From Deltaproteobacteria bacterium (GTDB taxonomy: Bacteria > Desulfobacterota > Binatia > Binatales > Binataceae): 8,798 nucleotides of DNA. Position 1 is the stretch's first letter, and every line of letters starts with the position of its first letter. A program made the position numbers and the translations under genes. The stretch lies in contig JAJYMR010000122.1 of the NCBI GenBank assembly GCA_021786815.1, positions 1-8,798 on the forward strand. The letters run 5' to 3'. Shown piece by piece: positions 1 to 7,049 of the stretch. The notes under the pieces were generated by a model. It saw only the letters and a list, made by a program, of their open reading frames with translations, was not told the origin of the DNA and did not search any database.

Positions 1-1418
1 ATCAGCGTTCTCAGCTCCGTCGACGACAGCATCTTGTCGATACGCGCGCGCTCCACGTTCAGGATCTTGCCGCGCAGCGGAAGGATCGCCTGGGTCTTGC
101 GGTTGCGTCCCTCCTTGGCGGTGCCGCCCGCGGACTGGCCCTCGACGATGAACAGCTCGCTTCGCGCCGGGTCGCGTTCCTGGCAGTCGGCGAGCTTTCC
201 CGGCAGCGAGCCGGAATCAAGCGCGCCTTTTCGGCGCACCAGGTCTTTCGCGCGCCGGGCCGCTTCGCGCGCCGTCGCCGCCTCGATCGCGCGTCCGACG
301 ATTCGCTTGGCCGCCGCCGGATGCTTCTCGAAATGCTCGCCGAGCTTCTCGTTGACGAGGCCTGTGACCAGGCCTTCGACTTCCGAGTTGCCGAGCTTGG
401 TCTTGGTCTGGCCCTCGAACTGCGGCTCGGAGATCTTCACGCTGACGACCGCGACGAGGCCTTCGCGCGTGTCGTCGCCCTCAAGCCGCATGTCCTTGTT
501 CTTGAACAGGTTGTTTTTCGACGCGTAGGTGTTGAGCGTGCGGGTGAGCGCCGACTTGAACCCCGACAGATGCGTGCCGCCTTCGATCGTGTGGATGTTG
601 TTGGCGTAGCTGAAGATGGTCTCGTGGTAGGCGTCGGTCCAGCACAGCGCGCACTCGATATCGACGTTGTCGCGCACGCCCTTGAAGAAGACCGTCTCGT
701 GCAGCGGCTCGCTGTTCTGGACCAGCGAATCGACGAACTCCTTGATTCCGCCGGCGTAATGGAATTCCTCCTGCTTGCCGGTGCGCTCGTCCTTGAGGCG
801 GATTTTAAGGCCGGCGTTCAGGTACGCCATCTCGCGCAGATAGCGCGCGACAGTCTCGTACTTGAACTTGACCTCCTTGAAAATCTTCGGGTCGGGCGAA
901 AAAGTCGTCTTGGTGCCGGTCGTCTTGCTCGCGCCGCGCTGCTCGACCTTGGTTTTGGGGATGCCGCGCTCGTAGCGCTGGAAGTAAACCTTGCCGCCGC
1001 GATGGACTTCGACCTCGAAGTCCTCGCTGAGCGCGTTGACGACCGAGGCGCCCACGCCATGAAGGCCGCCTGAGACCTTGTAGACGTTGCGCTCGAACTT
1101 GCCGCCCGCGTGAAGCACGGTGTGCACGACTTCGAGCGCCGAGCGCTTCTCGGTCGGATGCATCTCCACGGGGATTCCGCGGCCGTTGTCCGCGACGGAA
1201 ATCCGGTCGTCGCTCAGGATGGCGACATCGATCTCGGTGCAGTAGCCGGCCAGCGCCTCGTCGATCGAGTTGTCAACGATCTCGTTGACCAGATGGTGAA
1301 GGCCACGCTCCGCAGTGTCCCCGATGTACATACCGGGGCGTTTTCGGACCGCCTCCAAACCTTCAAGAACTTTGATGGACTCTGCGCCGTAGCCTTCGGG
1401 AGATTGAGTGTTTGCCAT
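1..1418 (-). CDS. gyrB: DNA gyrase subunit B, 5' part (runs off the left edge)
   Basis: ATPase subunit of the type II topoisomerase that introduces negative supercoils; it works with GyrA in the cytoplasm. 472 whole codons are present, against about 800 for the family. The GHKL ATPase domain is intact: the NEIVDNSIDEALAGY block holds the catalytic Glu46 and the Mg-binding Asn50, ADNGRGIP lies at 76-83 and GLHGVG at 118-123. The transducer domain follows. The TOPRIM domain begins with LFIVEGQSAGG, which holds the catalytic Glu426, and continues through QAILPLRGKILNVE. The missing part holds the rest of TOPRIM and the C-terminal region. Residue 428 is Gln where nearly all gyrases have Asp (E. 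coli D426). The ATG at 1418 gives the canonical N-terminus, with RKRPGMYIGDT at about 25-35. The nearest purine-rich stretch (GAGGAA) is about 17 nt upstream, which is far for a Shine-Dalgarno site. gyrB is chosen over parE from overall similarity; a parE role cannot be fully excluded without the C-terminus. Confidence 0.96.
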   Translation of the reverse strand, partial: MANTQSPEGYGAESIKVLEGLEAVRKRPGMYIGDTAERGLHHLVNEIVDNSIDEALAGYCTEIDVAILSDDRISVADNGRGIPVEMHPTEKRSALEVVHTVLHAGGKFERNVYKVSGGLHGVGASVVNALSEDFEVEVHRGGKVYFQRYERGIPKTKVEQRGASKTTGTKTTFSPDPKIFKEVKFKYETVARYLREMAYLNAGLKIRLKDERTGKQEEFHYAGGIKEFVDSLVQNSEPLHETVFFKGVRDNVDIECALCWTDAYHETIFSYANNIHTIEGGTHLSGFKSALTRTLNTYASKNNLFKNKDMRLEGDDTREGLVAVVSVKISEPQFEGQTKTKLGNSEVEGLVTGLVNEKLGEHFEKHPAAAKRIVGRAIEAATAREAARRAKDLVRRKGALDSGSLPGKLADCQERDPARSELFIVEGQSAGGTAKEGRNRKTQAILPLRGKILNVERARIDKMLSSTELRTL

Positions 1419-1470
1419 AGAAAAAACGGACGGTATTCCTCGCCGCCCACAGCCCCGCAAATACAACTAA

Positions 1471-1499
1471 ATTTTAGCTTTTCCGGGCCGCGATGTAAA
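1471..1499 (-). promoter_or_regulatory. sigma70-like promoter of gyrB
   Basis: Read on the minus strand, TTTACA (-35, at 1494-1499) is separated by exactly 17 nt from TAAAAT (-10, at 1471-1476). Each box differs from consensus at one position. The expected transcription start is near 1464, giving a leader of about 46 nt before the gyrB ATG. It lies just after the tandem terminators that close the upstream unit, so gyrB appears to be transcribed on its own. The call rests on box sequence and position only. Confidence 0.7.
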
Positions 1500-1559
1500 G
1501 CAAATTCAGAGTGTCGGCATGGCCTTGATAAAACATAATTTCGTCAAATGTCATGAACT

Positions 1560-1619
1560 AAAAAAACGCCCAATTTTTCGGGCTAAAAGCCTCGCCCCGC
1601 AGATGCCTGAGCGAGGGCT
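1560..1619 (-). terminator. Tandem Rho-independent terminators
   Basis: Two hairpins follow one another on the minus strand. The first, at 1619-1588, pairs AGCC(C)TCGC with GCGAGGCT, an 8-bp stem with one bulged C, and is followed by TTTT. The second, at 1583-1568, is GCCCGA-AAAA-TTGGGC, a 6-bp stem including one G-T pair with an AAAA loop, and is followed by G and seven T (1566-1560). They lie about 175 to 230 nt past the dsbD stop codon and just before the gyrB promoter. This fits termination of the ribBA-dsbD transcript and insulation of gyrB. Confidence 0.7.
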
Positions 1620-1792
1620 CTTAGGCGACCATTTCGGCCACAGAAACAGAACGATATTTGGAAAACGCCAAATGGGCTGCAACAGTGATGTCTTGGATGC
1701 TCGCAAATCCGCCCCGACTGACTACGAAACGTTCTGGCCGCGCGGAGGTGAAGTCCAGCCGACTGGGCGCTCGATACCGTCGAAAAACTCGC

Positions 1793-3619
1793 TCAGTCGA
1801 TCCCGTGCAAGTCCGCGAGCATCTCGGCAGGCCCGACGTATCCCACCGTCTGTTTGCGGATCTGGCCGCGCGAATCGATCAGGACGACGGTCGGGACGCC
1901 CATGATATTGAACTGCGCGATGATTTTGCGGTTGCGCTCATTCTGTGCCGTCAGGTCGGCGCGCACCCGCACGAATCGCGACGCGGCCTTGATCACGGCC
2001 GGATCCCGGAACGTCGTGCTCTCCATCTCGTGGCACGGGATACACCAGTCGGCGCTGAAATCCAGGAGCACCGGCCGATGCTGCTCCGCCGCCGTCGCGA
2101 GCAACTGTTCAGTGTACGACTTGAAGCTCAGTTCGGGCGGGCGTGCATGCGGAATCAGAAGGTAAACCACCGCGGCCAGGGCAACGACGCCGAGCGCCGA
2201 GCGGATAATGAAAAACGGACGCCATTGGCGGCCCGCGCTCGTGATCAAGCCGAGATAGACGCCGGCCGCGGCGGCGTAGTACGGCAGCGCCCGAAGCATC
2301 AGATGCCCCGGCACGACGGGGTCGAGAAAGTAGATCGCAAGGCCAATCAGGGCGAATCCGAAGAGCTGCTCGATCCACGCCAACCATTCGCCCGAGCGCG
2401 GCAGCCGGCGGATGCTTCCCGCCGCCATCGCAAGCCCGATATACGGAAGCCCAAGGCCGACCGCGAGCGTGAAAAACAGCGCGAAGCCGAAGAGGGGGCT
2501 CCTGCTGTGCTGAACCGCCAGCAGAAGTCCGAGCACGATAGGTCCGATACAGGGCGCCGCGACCACGCCCATCCCAAGGCCCATCAGAAACGCGCCTGCA
2601 TAACCGGGACGCGCGGTTCCCGCCCATCGCAGCATCCATTGCGGCGGCTGAAATGTGAACAATCCGAAGCTCGAAGCCGCAAGAACCAGCAATACCGACG
2701 CGATTGCGGCAAGCAGATACGGATTCTGCAACGCCTCGCCGAATAATCCACCCGAGAGCGCAACCGCGACGCCCACGCCCGAGAACATCGCGACGATTCC
2801 GAGCACGTACACGATCGCCAGGAACAGAACCCGTCTCGGGCTGCCGCCCTCGTTGCCGAAGTACGCGATCGTCACGCCAATAAGCGGATATACGCAAGGC
2901 GTCAGATTAAGCGCGAGTCCGCCGAGCAGGATTATCAGGAAACCCAGCACGTAACCGTGGCGCGCGAAGGTCTCTTCGAGGTTTGCGCCGGGCATCGTCA
3001 GACCACCGGACGAAGGCGCCGCATTCTCCGATGACGCAGCACCGCCGGCCGGCGCCGAACCAAGCGTCCGCAGGTCGACCTGCCTGCTTACAGCGGCCGG
3101 ACTCAGGCACTGGCGATTGTCGCAGGCCTGGTAATCGATGCTCACGGTGGCGGGCAGCGCGCCCGCTACCGCCAGAGCCGGCGAAGCGTCGAGCGCAACC
3201 CGGAAAACGACGGTTCCGCTGAACACCGAAAGCTTCTCGCCATGGGCGAACTCGAGCGCCTCGTCACGGGCCTGCGGATACTGCACTGCGCCCGCGACGA
3301 TACCCTTCGGCACGCTCACGTGAATCCGGGTCGGGATGTAGTAAGAAGCCCTGGGATGGTTGGAATTGATGTGCCAGCCGGCGAGGATTTGCGCAGTTAT
3401 ATCGAGAACGGTGCCTGCGCCGGGCCGGAGCGGTTTTTCGAGCGCGAGCGAGCCGATTCCAACCACGCTCGCGGACCGACGCGCGGCGTAGGCGGGCGAA
3501 ATCCGCGCGCCCAGGACCGCGACCATGAGTGCGAGCATAAGCACCAGGGCGATGCCGTGGTGCAGGCGCAAGGCTGAATCGTTTCGACGCGGACGCGTCG
3601 TTTCGGAGCAGGCTGTCAC
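1793..3619 (-). CDS. dsbD: Thiol:disulfide interchange protein DsbD
   Basis: Inner-membrane reductase that carries electrons from cytoplasmic thioredoxin to periplasmic partners (DsbC- and CcmG-like proteins). The 608-residue product shows all three DsbD parts. An N-terminal signal peptide (hydrophobic core about 22-37, likely cleavage after AYA at 45) leads into a periplasmic alpha domain with the CDNRQC pair Cys166/Cys171. A membrane beta domain of about eight helices (about 222-490) has the redox pair Cys242 (LNLTPCVYPLIGVT) and Cys357 (AAPCIGP). A C-terminal thioredoxin-like gamma domain has DWCIPC (Cys526/Cys529) and the cis-Pro loop GVPT at 574-577. All six redox cysteines are present, so it should be active. 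The start is a GTG without a strong ribosome site, chosen because it yields the complete signal peptide. It begins 54 nt after the ribBA-type gene on the same strand and is probably co-transcribed with it. Length is close to the usual 560-600 residues. Confidence 0.93.
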   Translation of the reverse strand: MTACSETTRPRRNDSALRLHHGIALVLMLALMVAVLGARISPAYAARRSASVVGIGSLALEKPLRPGAGTVLDITAQILAGWHINSNHPRASYYIPTRIHVSVPKGIVAGAVQYPQARDEALEFAHGEKLSVFSGTVVFRVALDASPALAVAGALPATVSIDYQACDNRQCLSPAAVSRQVDLRTLGSAPAGGAASSENAAPSSGGLTMPGANLEETFARHGYVLGFLIILLGGLALNLTPCVYPLIGVTIAYFGNEGGSPRRVLFLAIVYVLGIVAMFSGVGVAVALSGGLFGEALQNPYLLAAIASVLLVLAASSFGLFTFQPPQWMLRWAGTARPGYAGAFLMGLGMGVVAAPCIGPIVLGLLLAVQHSRSPLFGFALFFTLAVGLGLPYIGLAMAAGSIRRLPRSGEWLAWIEQLFGFALIGLAIYFLDPVVPGHLMLRALPYYAAAAGVYLGLITSAGRQWRPFFIIRSALGVVALAAVVYLLIPHARPPELSFKSYTEQLLATAAEQHRPVLLDFSADWCIPCHEMESTTFRDPAVIKAASRFVRVRADLTAQNERNRKIIAQFNIMGVPTVVLIDSRGQIRKQTVGYVGPAEMLADLHGID

Positions 3620-3673
3620 GTGGTGATCACGACCTGGCGGCGGTAAGGCGGCTCCTGGAGCGAAGCAATAATT

Positions 3674-4846
3674 CTATTTCCCCTGCGCGGCGACGTCATC
3701 GGTCAGCGGAACGCTCCCCACGATTTCCAGGCCGTAGCCGGGAAGGTTGGCAAGATGGGGCGGCGTATCGGAAAGCACGACCATTCTGCGCACGCCCAGA
3801 TCGCGAATGATTTGCGCGCCGATTCCGTAGTCGCGGAAGTCGGCGTCGGGCAGGTTGACCCGCGTGGTCGGACGGCGCGCGGCTTTGGCTGCGGCGCCGT
3901 CGAGTTCGGCCGCGATCGTATTGGCCTCGCGTTTGACGTACAGAAAGACGCCCTCGCCGGCGGCCGCGATCTTCTCCAGCGCCGCGTGCAGCAGCTTTCG
4001 CGTGTTGCGCGGGGAGTAGCAGAACACGTCACCGGGCAGGTATTCGCGATGGGCTCGGACCAGGATTGGTTTTGAGGGCTCGACCCTGCCCATCACGAGT
4101 GCGATATGCTCGGTGAAATCCACCAGCGTGCGGTACACGATCGCCCTGAATTCTCCGTAACTGGTCGGCAGTCGCGCCTCGGCGACCCGCTGCACCATCG
4201 TTTCGTTGCGCAGCCGGTACTCGATTATGTCGGCGACGGTTACGATCTTGAGGCCGTGGACGCGCGCGAACTCGATCAGGTCGTCGCGCCGGGCCATCGT
4301 GCCGTCCTCCTTGAGGATCTCGCAGATGACGCCCGCGGGCTTGAGCCCCGCAAGCCGAGCGAGATCGACCGCGCCCTCAGTCTGGCCGGTCCTGACCAGA
4401 ACGCCTCCCTCGCGCGCGCGAAGCGGATAAACGTAGCCGGGTGTGATGAACTCCGAGGCGTTCGCGTCCTCCCTGACCGCCTGCAGAATCGTGGTCGCGC
4501 GATCCTGGGCCGAGATTCCCGATCCGTGGCATCGTTTGGCCGTTATCGAGGTGGTGAACGCGGTGCCGAGCGGCGCCTGGTTGTCGCCCACCATCATACT
4601 TAGCCCGAGCCGGTCGATTCGTTCGGCTGCCATCGGCAGGCAGATCAACCCGCGCCCGTATTTGCTCATGAAATTGATCGCTTCGGGCGTAACTTTTTCG
4701 GCAGCCATGCAGAGATCGCCCTCGTTCTCACGCTGCTCATCGTCCATCAGGACGAACATATGGCCGCGACGCGTCTCTTCGAGCGCTTCTTCGACCGAAA
4801 TAAAAGGCGCCTTGGCCTGGGTGCGGGGGCTAATCTCTCCGAACAT
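3674..4846 (-). CDS. RibBA-type riboflavin protein with degenerate cyclohydrolase domain (RibBX-like)
   Basis: The N-terminal domain (about 15-210) is 3,4-dihydroxy-2-butanone 4-phosphate synthase (RibB), which converts ribulose 5-phosphate for riboflavin synthesis. It keeps DDEQRENEGDL (35-45), SGISAQDRATTI (109-120) and CEILKEDGTMARRDDL (175-190). The His of the PGHxFPL motif is Tyr138, and the His of GHTEA is Gln155. The C-terminal domain (about 222-385) aligns with GTP cyclohydrolase II: it begins LPTSYGEFRAIVYR and ends with RDYGIGAQIIRDLGVRR. However, the zinc cysteines are gone: the HSECLTGD site reads HREYLPGD (Tyr269) and SLRCDCG reads CYSPRNT. The RQEGRGIGL loop reads KREANTIAA. That half is therefore very unlikely to open GTP. 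The architecture matches the proteobacterial RibBX variant, in which the RibA-like domain is catalytically dead; another ribA should exist elsewhere. The ATG at 4846 has AGGG about 9 nt upstream. Confidence 0.85.
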   Translation of the reverse strand: MFGEISPRTQAKAPFISVEEALEETRRGHMFVLMDDEQRENEGDLCMAAEKVTPEAINFMSKYGRGLICLPMAAERIDRLGLSMMVGDNQAPLGTAFTTSITAKRCHGSGISAQDRATTILQAVREDANASEFITPGYVYPLRAREGGVLVRTGQTEGAVDLARLAGLKPAGVICEILKEDGTMARRDDLIEFARVHGLKIVTVADIIEYRLRNETMVQRVAEARLPTSYGEFRAIVYRTLVDFTEHIALVMGRVEPSKPILVRAHREYLPGDVFCYSPRNTRKLLHAALEKIAAAGEGVFLYVKREANTIAAELDGAAAKAARRPTTRVNLPDADFRDYGIGAQIIRDLGVRRMVVLSDTPPHLANLPGYGLEIVGSVPLTDDVAAQGK

Positions 4847-4890
4847 CGTTGGGACCCTAAATGTAAGCCGAACTTCCTTTCCGAACCCTG

Positions 4891-4920
4891 ATTCTAGCCT
4901 TATGGAGTGCCGCTGGTGAA
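4891..4920 (-). promoter_or_regulatory. sigma70-like promoter of the ribBA-type gene
   Basis: On the minus strand, TTCACC (4915-4920) is followed after 18 nt by TAGAAT (4891-4896), a four-of-six and a five-of-six match to consensus. It sits in the 103-nt gap after the hydroxylase stop codon and predicts a leader of about 38 nt before the ATG at 4846. It would let ribBA-dsbD be transcribed separately from the upstream gene. No FMN riboswitch fold was seen in this gap, which is too short to hold one. Confidence 0.5.
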
Positions 4921-4949
4921 TCCCGGCGTGCGCGGTTCCCAGAGCACCC

Positions 4950-5774
4950 TCAGGTTGTCTCTTCGTGCCCGATCGGATAGTCGCCCACCTGGCCCCGAAG
5001 CGGCTGTACCAGCATCCGATCGAGCCTTAGCTCGACGGGTTCGCGGAATTGGCCGATACCGATCGTCATCGCTTCATGCCCAGCGCGCGGCTGCGCCCGA
5101 TAAGTGCCGAAAAGCCGGTCCCACCATGGAAGATTGAAGCCGAAATTGCTGTTCGTCTCCGGCTTCAACATCGAGTGATGCACCCGATGCATGTCCGGCG
5201 TGACGACCAGGAGCCTGAGAATCCGGTCGATGCGCTCGGGGATGCGAACGTTCGAATGGTTGAACATCGAGGTCGTGTTCAGCGCGACCTCGAACGCGAT
5301 CACGCCCGTCACCGGAGGACCTAGCGCCGCGACCGCGCCTAGCTTGATAACGAGCGAGAGGAGGATTTCCACGGGATGGAACCGAAGACCGGTCGTGACG
5401 TCGAAATCAAGGTCGGTGTGATGCATGCGATGGACGCGCCATAGAATCGGCACCGCATGGAACATCACGTGCTGCAAGTAGATGACCATATCGAGCGCAA
5501 CGACCGTCAGCACGACCGCCGCCGTCCAAGGAATATCGCGGGCCTGCATCAGGCCCCATCCCCGCGCCGCCGCGAGCATCGCAAGGCCGACCGGCGTCAC
5601 GGCAAGCAGGTAGAATTCGAGAAGCGGGTTTATCGCGGCGACTCCAAGATTGCCCGGCCATCGGGTGAGCCGCGAAAACGCTCTCCCGCGCCGCGGCATC
5701 GCCGATTCCCACAGCGCCATCGCGGCAAACACCGCAACGAAGGCGCCAAACCGTATAATTTTGTCCGAGGGCAT
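4950..5774 (-). CDS. Sterol desaturase / fatty acid hydroxylase family membrane protein
   Basis: A 274-residue integral membrane di-iron oxygenase of the fatty acid hydroxylase superfamily (PF04116 type), which hydroxylates or desaturates lipid C-H bonds. Hydrophobic stretches lie at about 8-22, 46-70, 84-100 and 136-166. The metal-binding histidine clusters are all visible: HVMFH (His102, His106), HRMHH (115-119), RFHP (His133), FNHS (His173) and HRVHH (196-200). GFNLPWWDRLFGTYR at about 212-226 is the typical C-terminal signature. The substrate cannot be read from the sequence. The frame stays open upstream to 6224, but that part is antisense to the amidohydrolase gene, so the ATG at 5774 is chosen; it lacks a clear ribosome site. 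The gene is divergent from the amidohydrolase pair and 103 nt upstream of the ribBA-type gene. A TAGAAT box (5794-5799) about 20 nt upstream could be its -10, but no good -35 goes with it. Confidence 0.88.
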   Translation of the reverse strand: MPSDKIIRFGAFVAVFAAMALWESAMPRRGRAFSRLTRWPGNLGVAAINPLLEFYLLAVTPVGLAMLAAARGWGLMQARDIPWTAAVVLTVVALDMVIYLQHVMFHAVPILWRVHRMHHTDLDFDVTTGLRFHPVEILLSLVIKLGAVAALGPPVTGVIAFEVALNTTSMFNHSNVRIPERIDRILRLLVVTPDMHRVHHSMLKPETNSNFGFNLPWWDRLFGTYRAQPRAGHEAMTIGIGQFREPVELRLDRMLVQPLRGQVGDYPIGHEETT

Positions 5775-5845
5775 CGTCGACCGCCGGCAAAATATTCTAG
5801 CGCATTCCCAATCGGCTCGATTCCACCCGTCCGGCGCCGTTGACG

Positions 5846-5891
5846 GTCGGCACCCGACTTGGCTAAACCGAGGCTTGAACGACCGTTTAGC
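5846..5891. promoter_or_regulatory. Inverted repeats, possible operator sites in the divergent intergenic region
   Basis: Three short dyads lie just upstream of the first amidohydrolase gene. GTCGG-CAC-CCGAC is at 5846-5858. GCTAAAC (5862-5868) is repeated inverted as GTTTAGC (5885-5891) across 16 nt. A compact AACG-AC-CGTT palindrome is at 5878-5887, a shape seen in many TetR-family operators. A TTGACG at 5840-5845 could be a -35 for the plus strand, but the downstream -10 candidate (GCTAAA) is poor. No regulator gene is present nearby in the window. The regulatory role is inferred from position and symmetry. Confidence 0.35.
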
Positions 5892-5912
5892 AAACCGCAG
5901 GAGGCTTGCCGC

Positions 5913-7040
5913 ATGCCTCAAAGGGACATCGTCGTTGACGCCGACGGTCATATCCTCGAACCGCCCGACCTCTGGGAAAAATACCTGGAGGAGAAATACC
6001 GGCCGCGCGCCATCAAGGTCGTCAAGAACGAGCAGGGCCTTGAATGCCTTCAGTATGACGGCCGTCTGTCCGAGCGCGCATATCCCGGCTTCCTGAGTTC
6101 GCTCGGCGGGATGGGCCGCGAGCAGGACGCGCTTCGCCCCGACCCTGAGCGCACCTATGTCGGATGCGCGCCGTTCGGCTCGATGGACGCGCGGGAGCGA
6201 ATCGAGCTTCTCGACCGCGAGCAAATCGACAAGGCGGTTCTCTATCCGACGCTCGGAATTCTATGGGAGTCGGAGGTTGATGACGTCGAACTGTCGCAGG
6301 CCTATTGCCGCGCCTATAACCGATGGATTGCCGAGTTTTGCCGCCCGTACAGCGAGCGGCTGATTCCGATCGCGCATCTTTCACTCGGAGATCCGATGGC
6401 GGCCGCCGAGGAACTCGAACGCGCGGTCAAGGACGGATGCCGCGGCGCATTCGTCGCCCCATTTACCATAAACCGCAAGCCGCACGGCCATCCCGACCAC
6501 GACCCCGTCTTCGCTCGCGCGCAGGAACTCGACGTTCCCCTTGCGCTCCATCCGACGTTCGAGCCGCGCGGAATCTCACGCGCGCGTTTTCACGCGATGG
6601 AGCGGATGCCATTGCTCGGCGTGATGGCGTCGCACATCCTGCAGCAGCCGCTTACGACCTTTTTCCGGTACGGAACCTTCGACCGTTTTCCCAGGCTCAG
6701 ACTGATCGTGCTCGAATCGGGCTCGTCGTGGCTGGGTTTCTGGATGGATCGGCTGGATGAGGTCTACGAATCGCCCTTCGGCAAGACGATCCAGCTCAAG
6801 CGAAAGCCGAGCGAGTACATCCGCGAGCAGGTCTGGATTTCCGGCGACCCCGACGAGGAGGCGACCGCGTACGTGGCCGATTACGTGGGAGCCGACCGCT
6901 TCTTCTGGGCGAGCGACTTTCCGCACCCCGACCATCCGGGCCGCTACCTGGAGACGCTCCAGCGCATGATCGCGCCGATGTCGCCCGAAGCGCGCCGCGG
7001 CGTGCTCGGCGAAAACGTGATGCGCTGCTACAAGCTTTAG
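5913..7040 (+). CDS. Amidohydrolase family 2 protein, copy A
   Basis: A 375-residue TIM-barrel metal-dependent hydrolase or decarboxylase of the amidohydrolase 2 family (PF04909, the group that includes ACMSD). Visible landmarks are DADGHILEPPDLW (9-21), KAVLYPTLGILW (107-118), ALHPTFEP (211-218) with metal ligand His213, VLESGSSW (266-273), and FWASDFPH (331-338) with the metal ligand Asp335. Compared with ACMSD, the first His of HxH is Asp11 (DxH) and the active-site His of HGG is Glu268 (ESG). No signal peptide, so cytoplasmic. The ATG at 5913 has an excellent GGAGG ribosome site 8 nt upstream; the frame extends to a TTG at 5859, but that has no such site. It is followed after 9 nt by a paralogue that aligns almost without gaps, so this is a tandem duplication. 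The substrate is unknown; related genes often act in degradation of aromatic or other cyclic compounds. Confidence 0.88.
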   Translation: MPQRDIVVDADGHILEPPDLWEKYLEEKYRPRAIKVVKNEQGLECLQYDGRLSERAYPGFLSSLGGMGREQDALRPDPERTYVGCAPFGSMDARERIELLDREQIDKAVLYPTLGILWESEVDDVELSQAYCRAYNRWIAEFCRPYSERLIPIAHLSLGDPMAAAEELERAVKDGCRGAFVAPFTINRKPHGHPDHDPVFARAQELDVPLALHPTFEPRGISRARFHAMERMPLLGVMASHILQQPLTTFFRYGTFDRFPRLRLIVLESGSSWLGFWMDRLDEVYESPFGKTIQLKRKPSEYIREQVWISGDPDEEATAYVADYVGADRFFWASDFPHPDHPGRYLETLQRMIAPMSPEARRGVLGENVMRCYKL

Positions 7041-7049
7041 GGTTCAACC

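Larger units (their letters stand above)
1419..1792. other. Intergenic region between dsbD and gyrB (374 nt)
   Basis: No gene with a believable start is seen here. The region holds the gyrB leader and promoter (about 1419-1499), an AT-richer stretch around 1500-1580, and the tandem terminators (1560-1619). The remaining 170 nt (1621-1790) are unassigned and are open on the minus strand in a frame ending at a TAA at 1621-1623. That frame has no ATG, GTG or TTG until near its end. It may be a remnant or plain untranslated sequence. No tRNA cloverleaf or recognised riboswitch was seen. Confidence 0.6.

Noticed and set aside
321..1073. 250-residue plus-strand open frame
   Set aside because: It lies entirely antisense to gyrB, whose frame carries clear GHKL motifs. 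Long antisense frames are expected at this GC content.
1658..2746. 362-residue plus-strand open frame
   Set aside because: Mostly antisense to dsbD; the product is rich in Arg, Ala and Gln with no domain pattern, as expected for a shadow frame.
4847..4949. FMN riboswitch upstream of the riboflavin gene
   Set aside because: The 103-nt gap is too short for the aptamer and the conserved RFN sequence blocks are not seen.
5861..5888. Possible sigma54 promoter (GG-N10-GC)
   Set aside because: Only the GG and GC dinucleotides fit; the surrounding bases do not match TGGCAC-N5-TTGC.
5775..6224. Upstream extension of the hydroxylase frame to 424 residues
   Set aside because: The extra 150 residues are antisense to the amidohydrolase gene and match no part of the hydroxylase family, so the start at 5774 is used.
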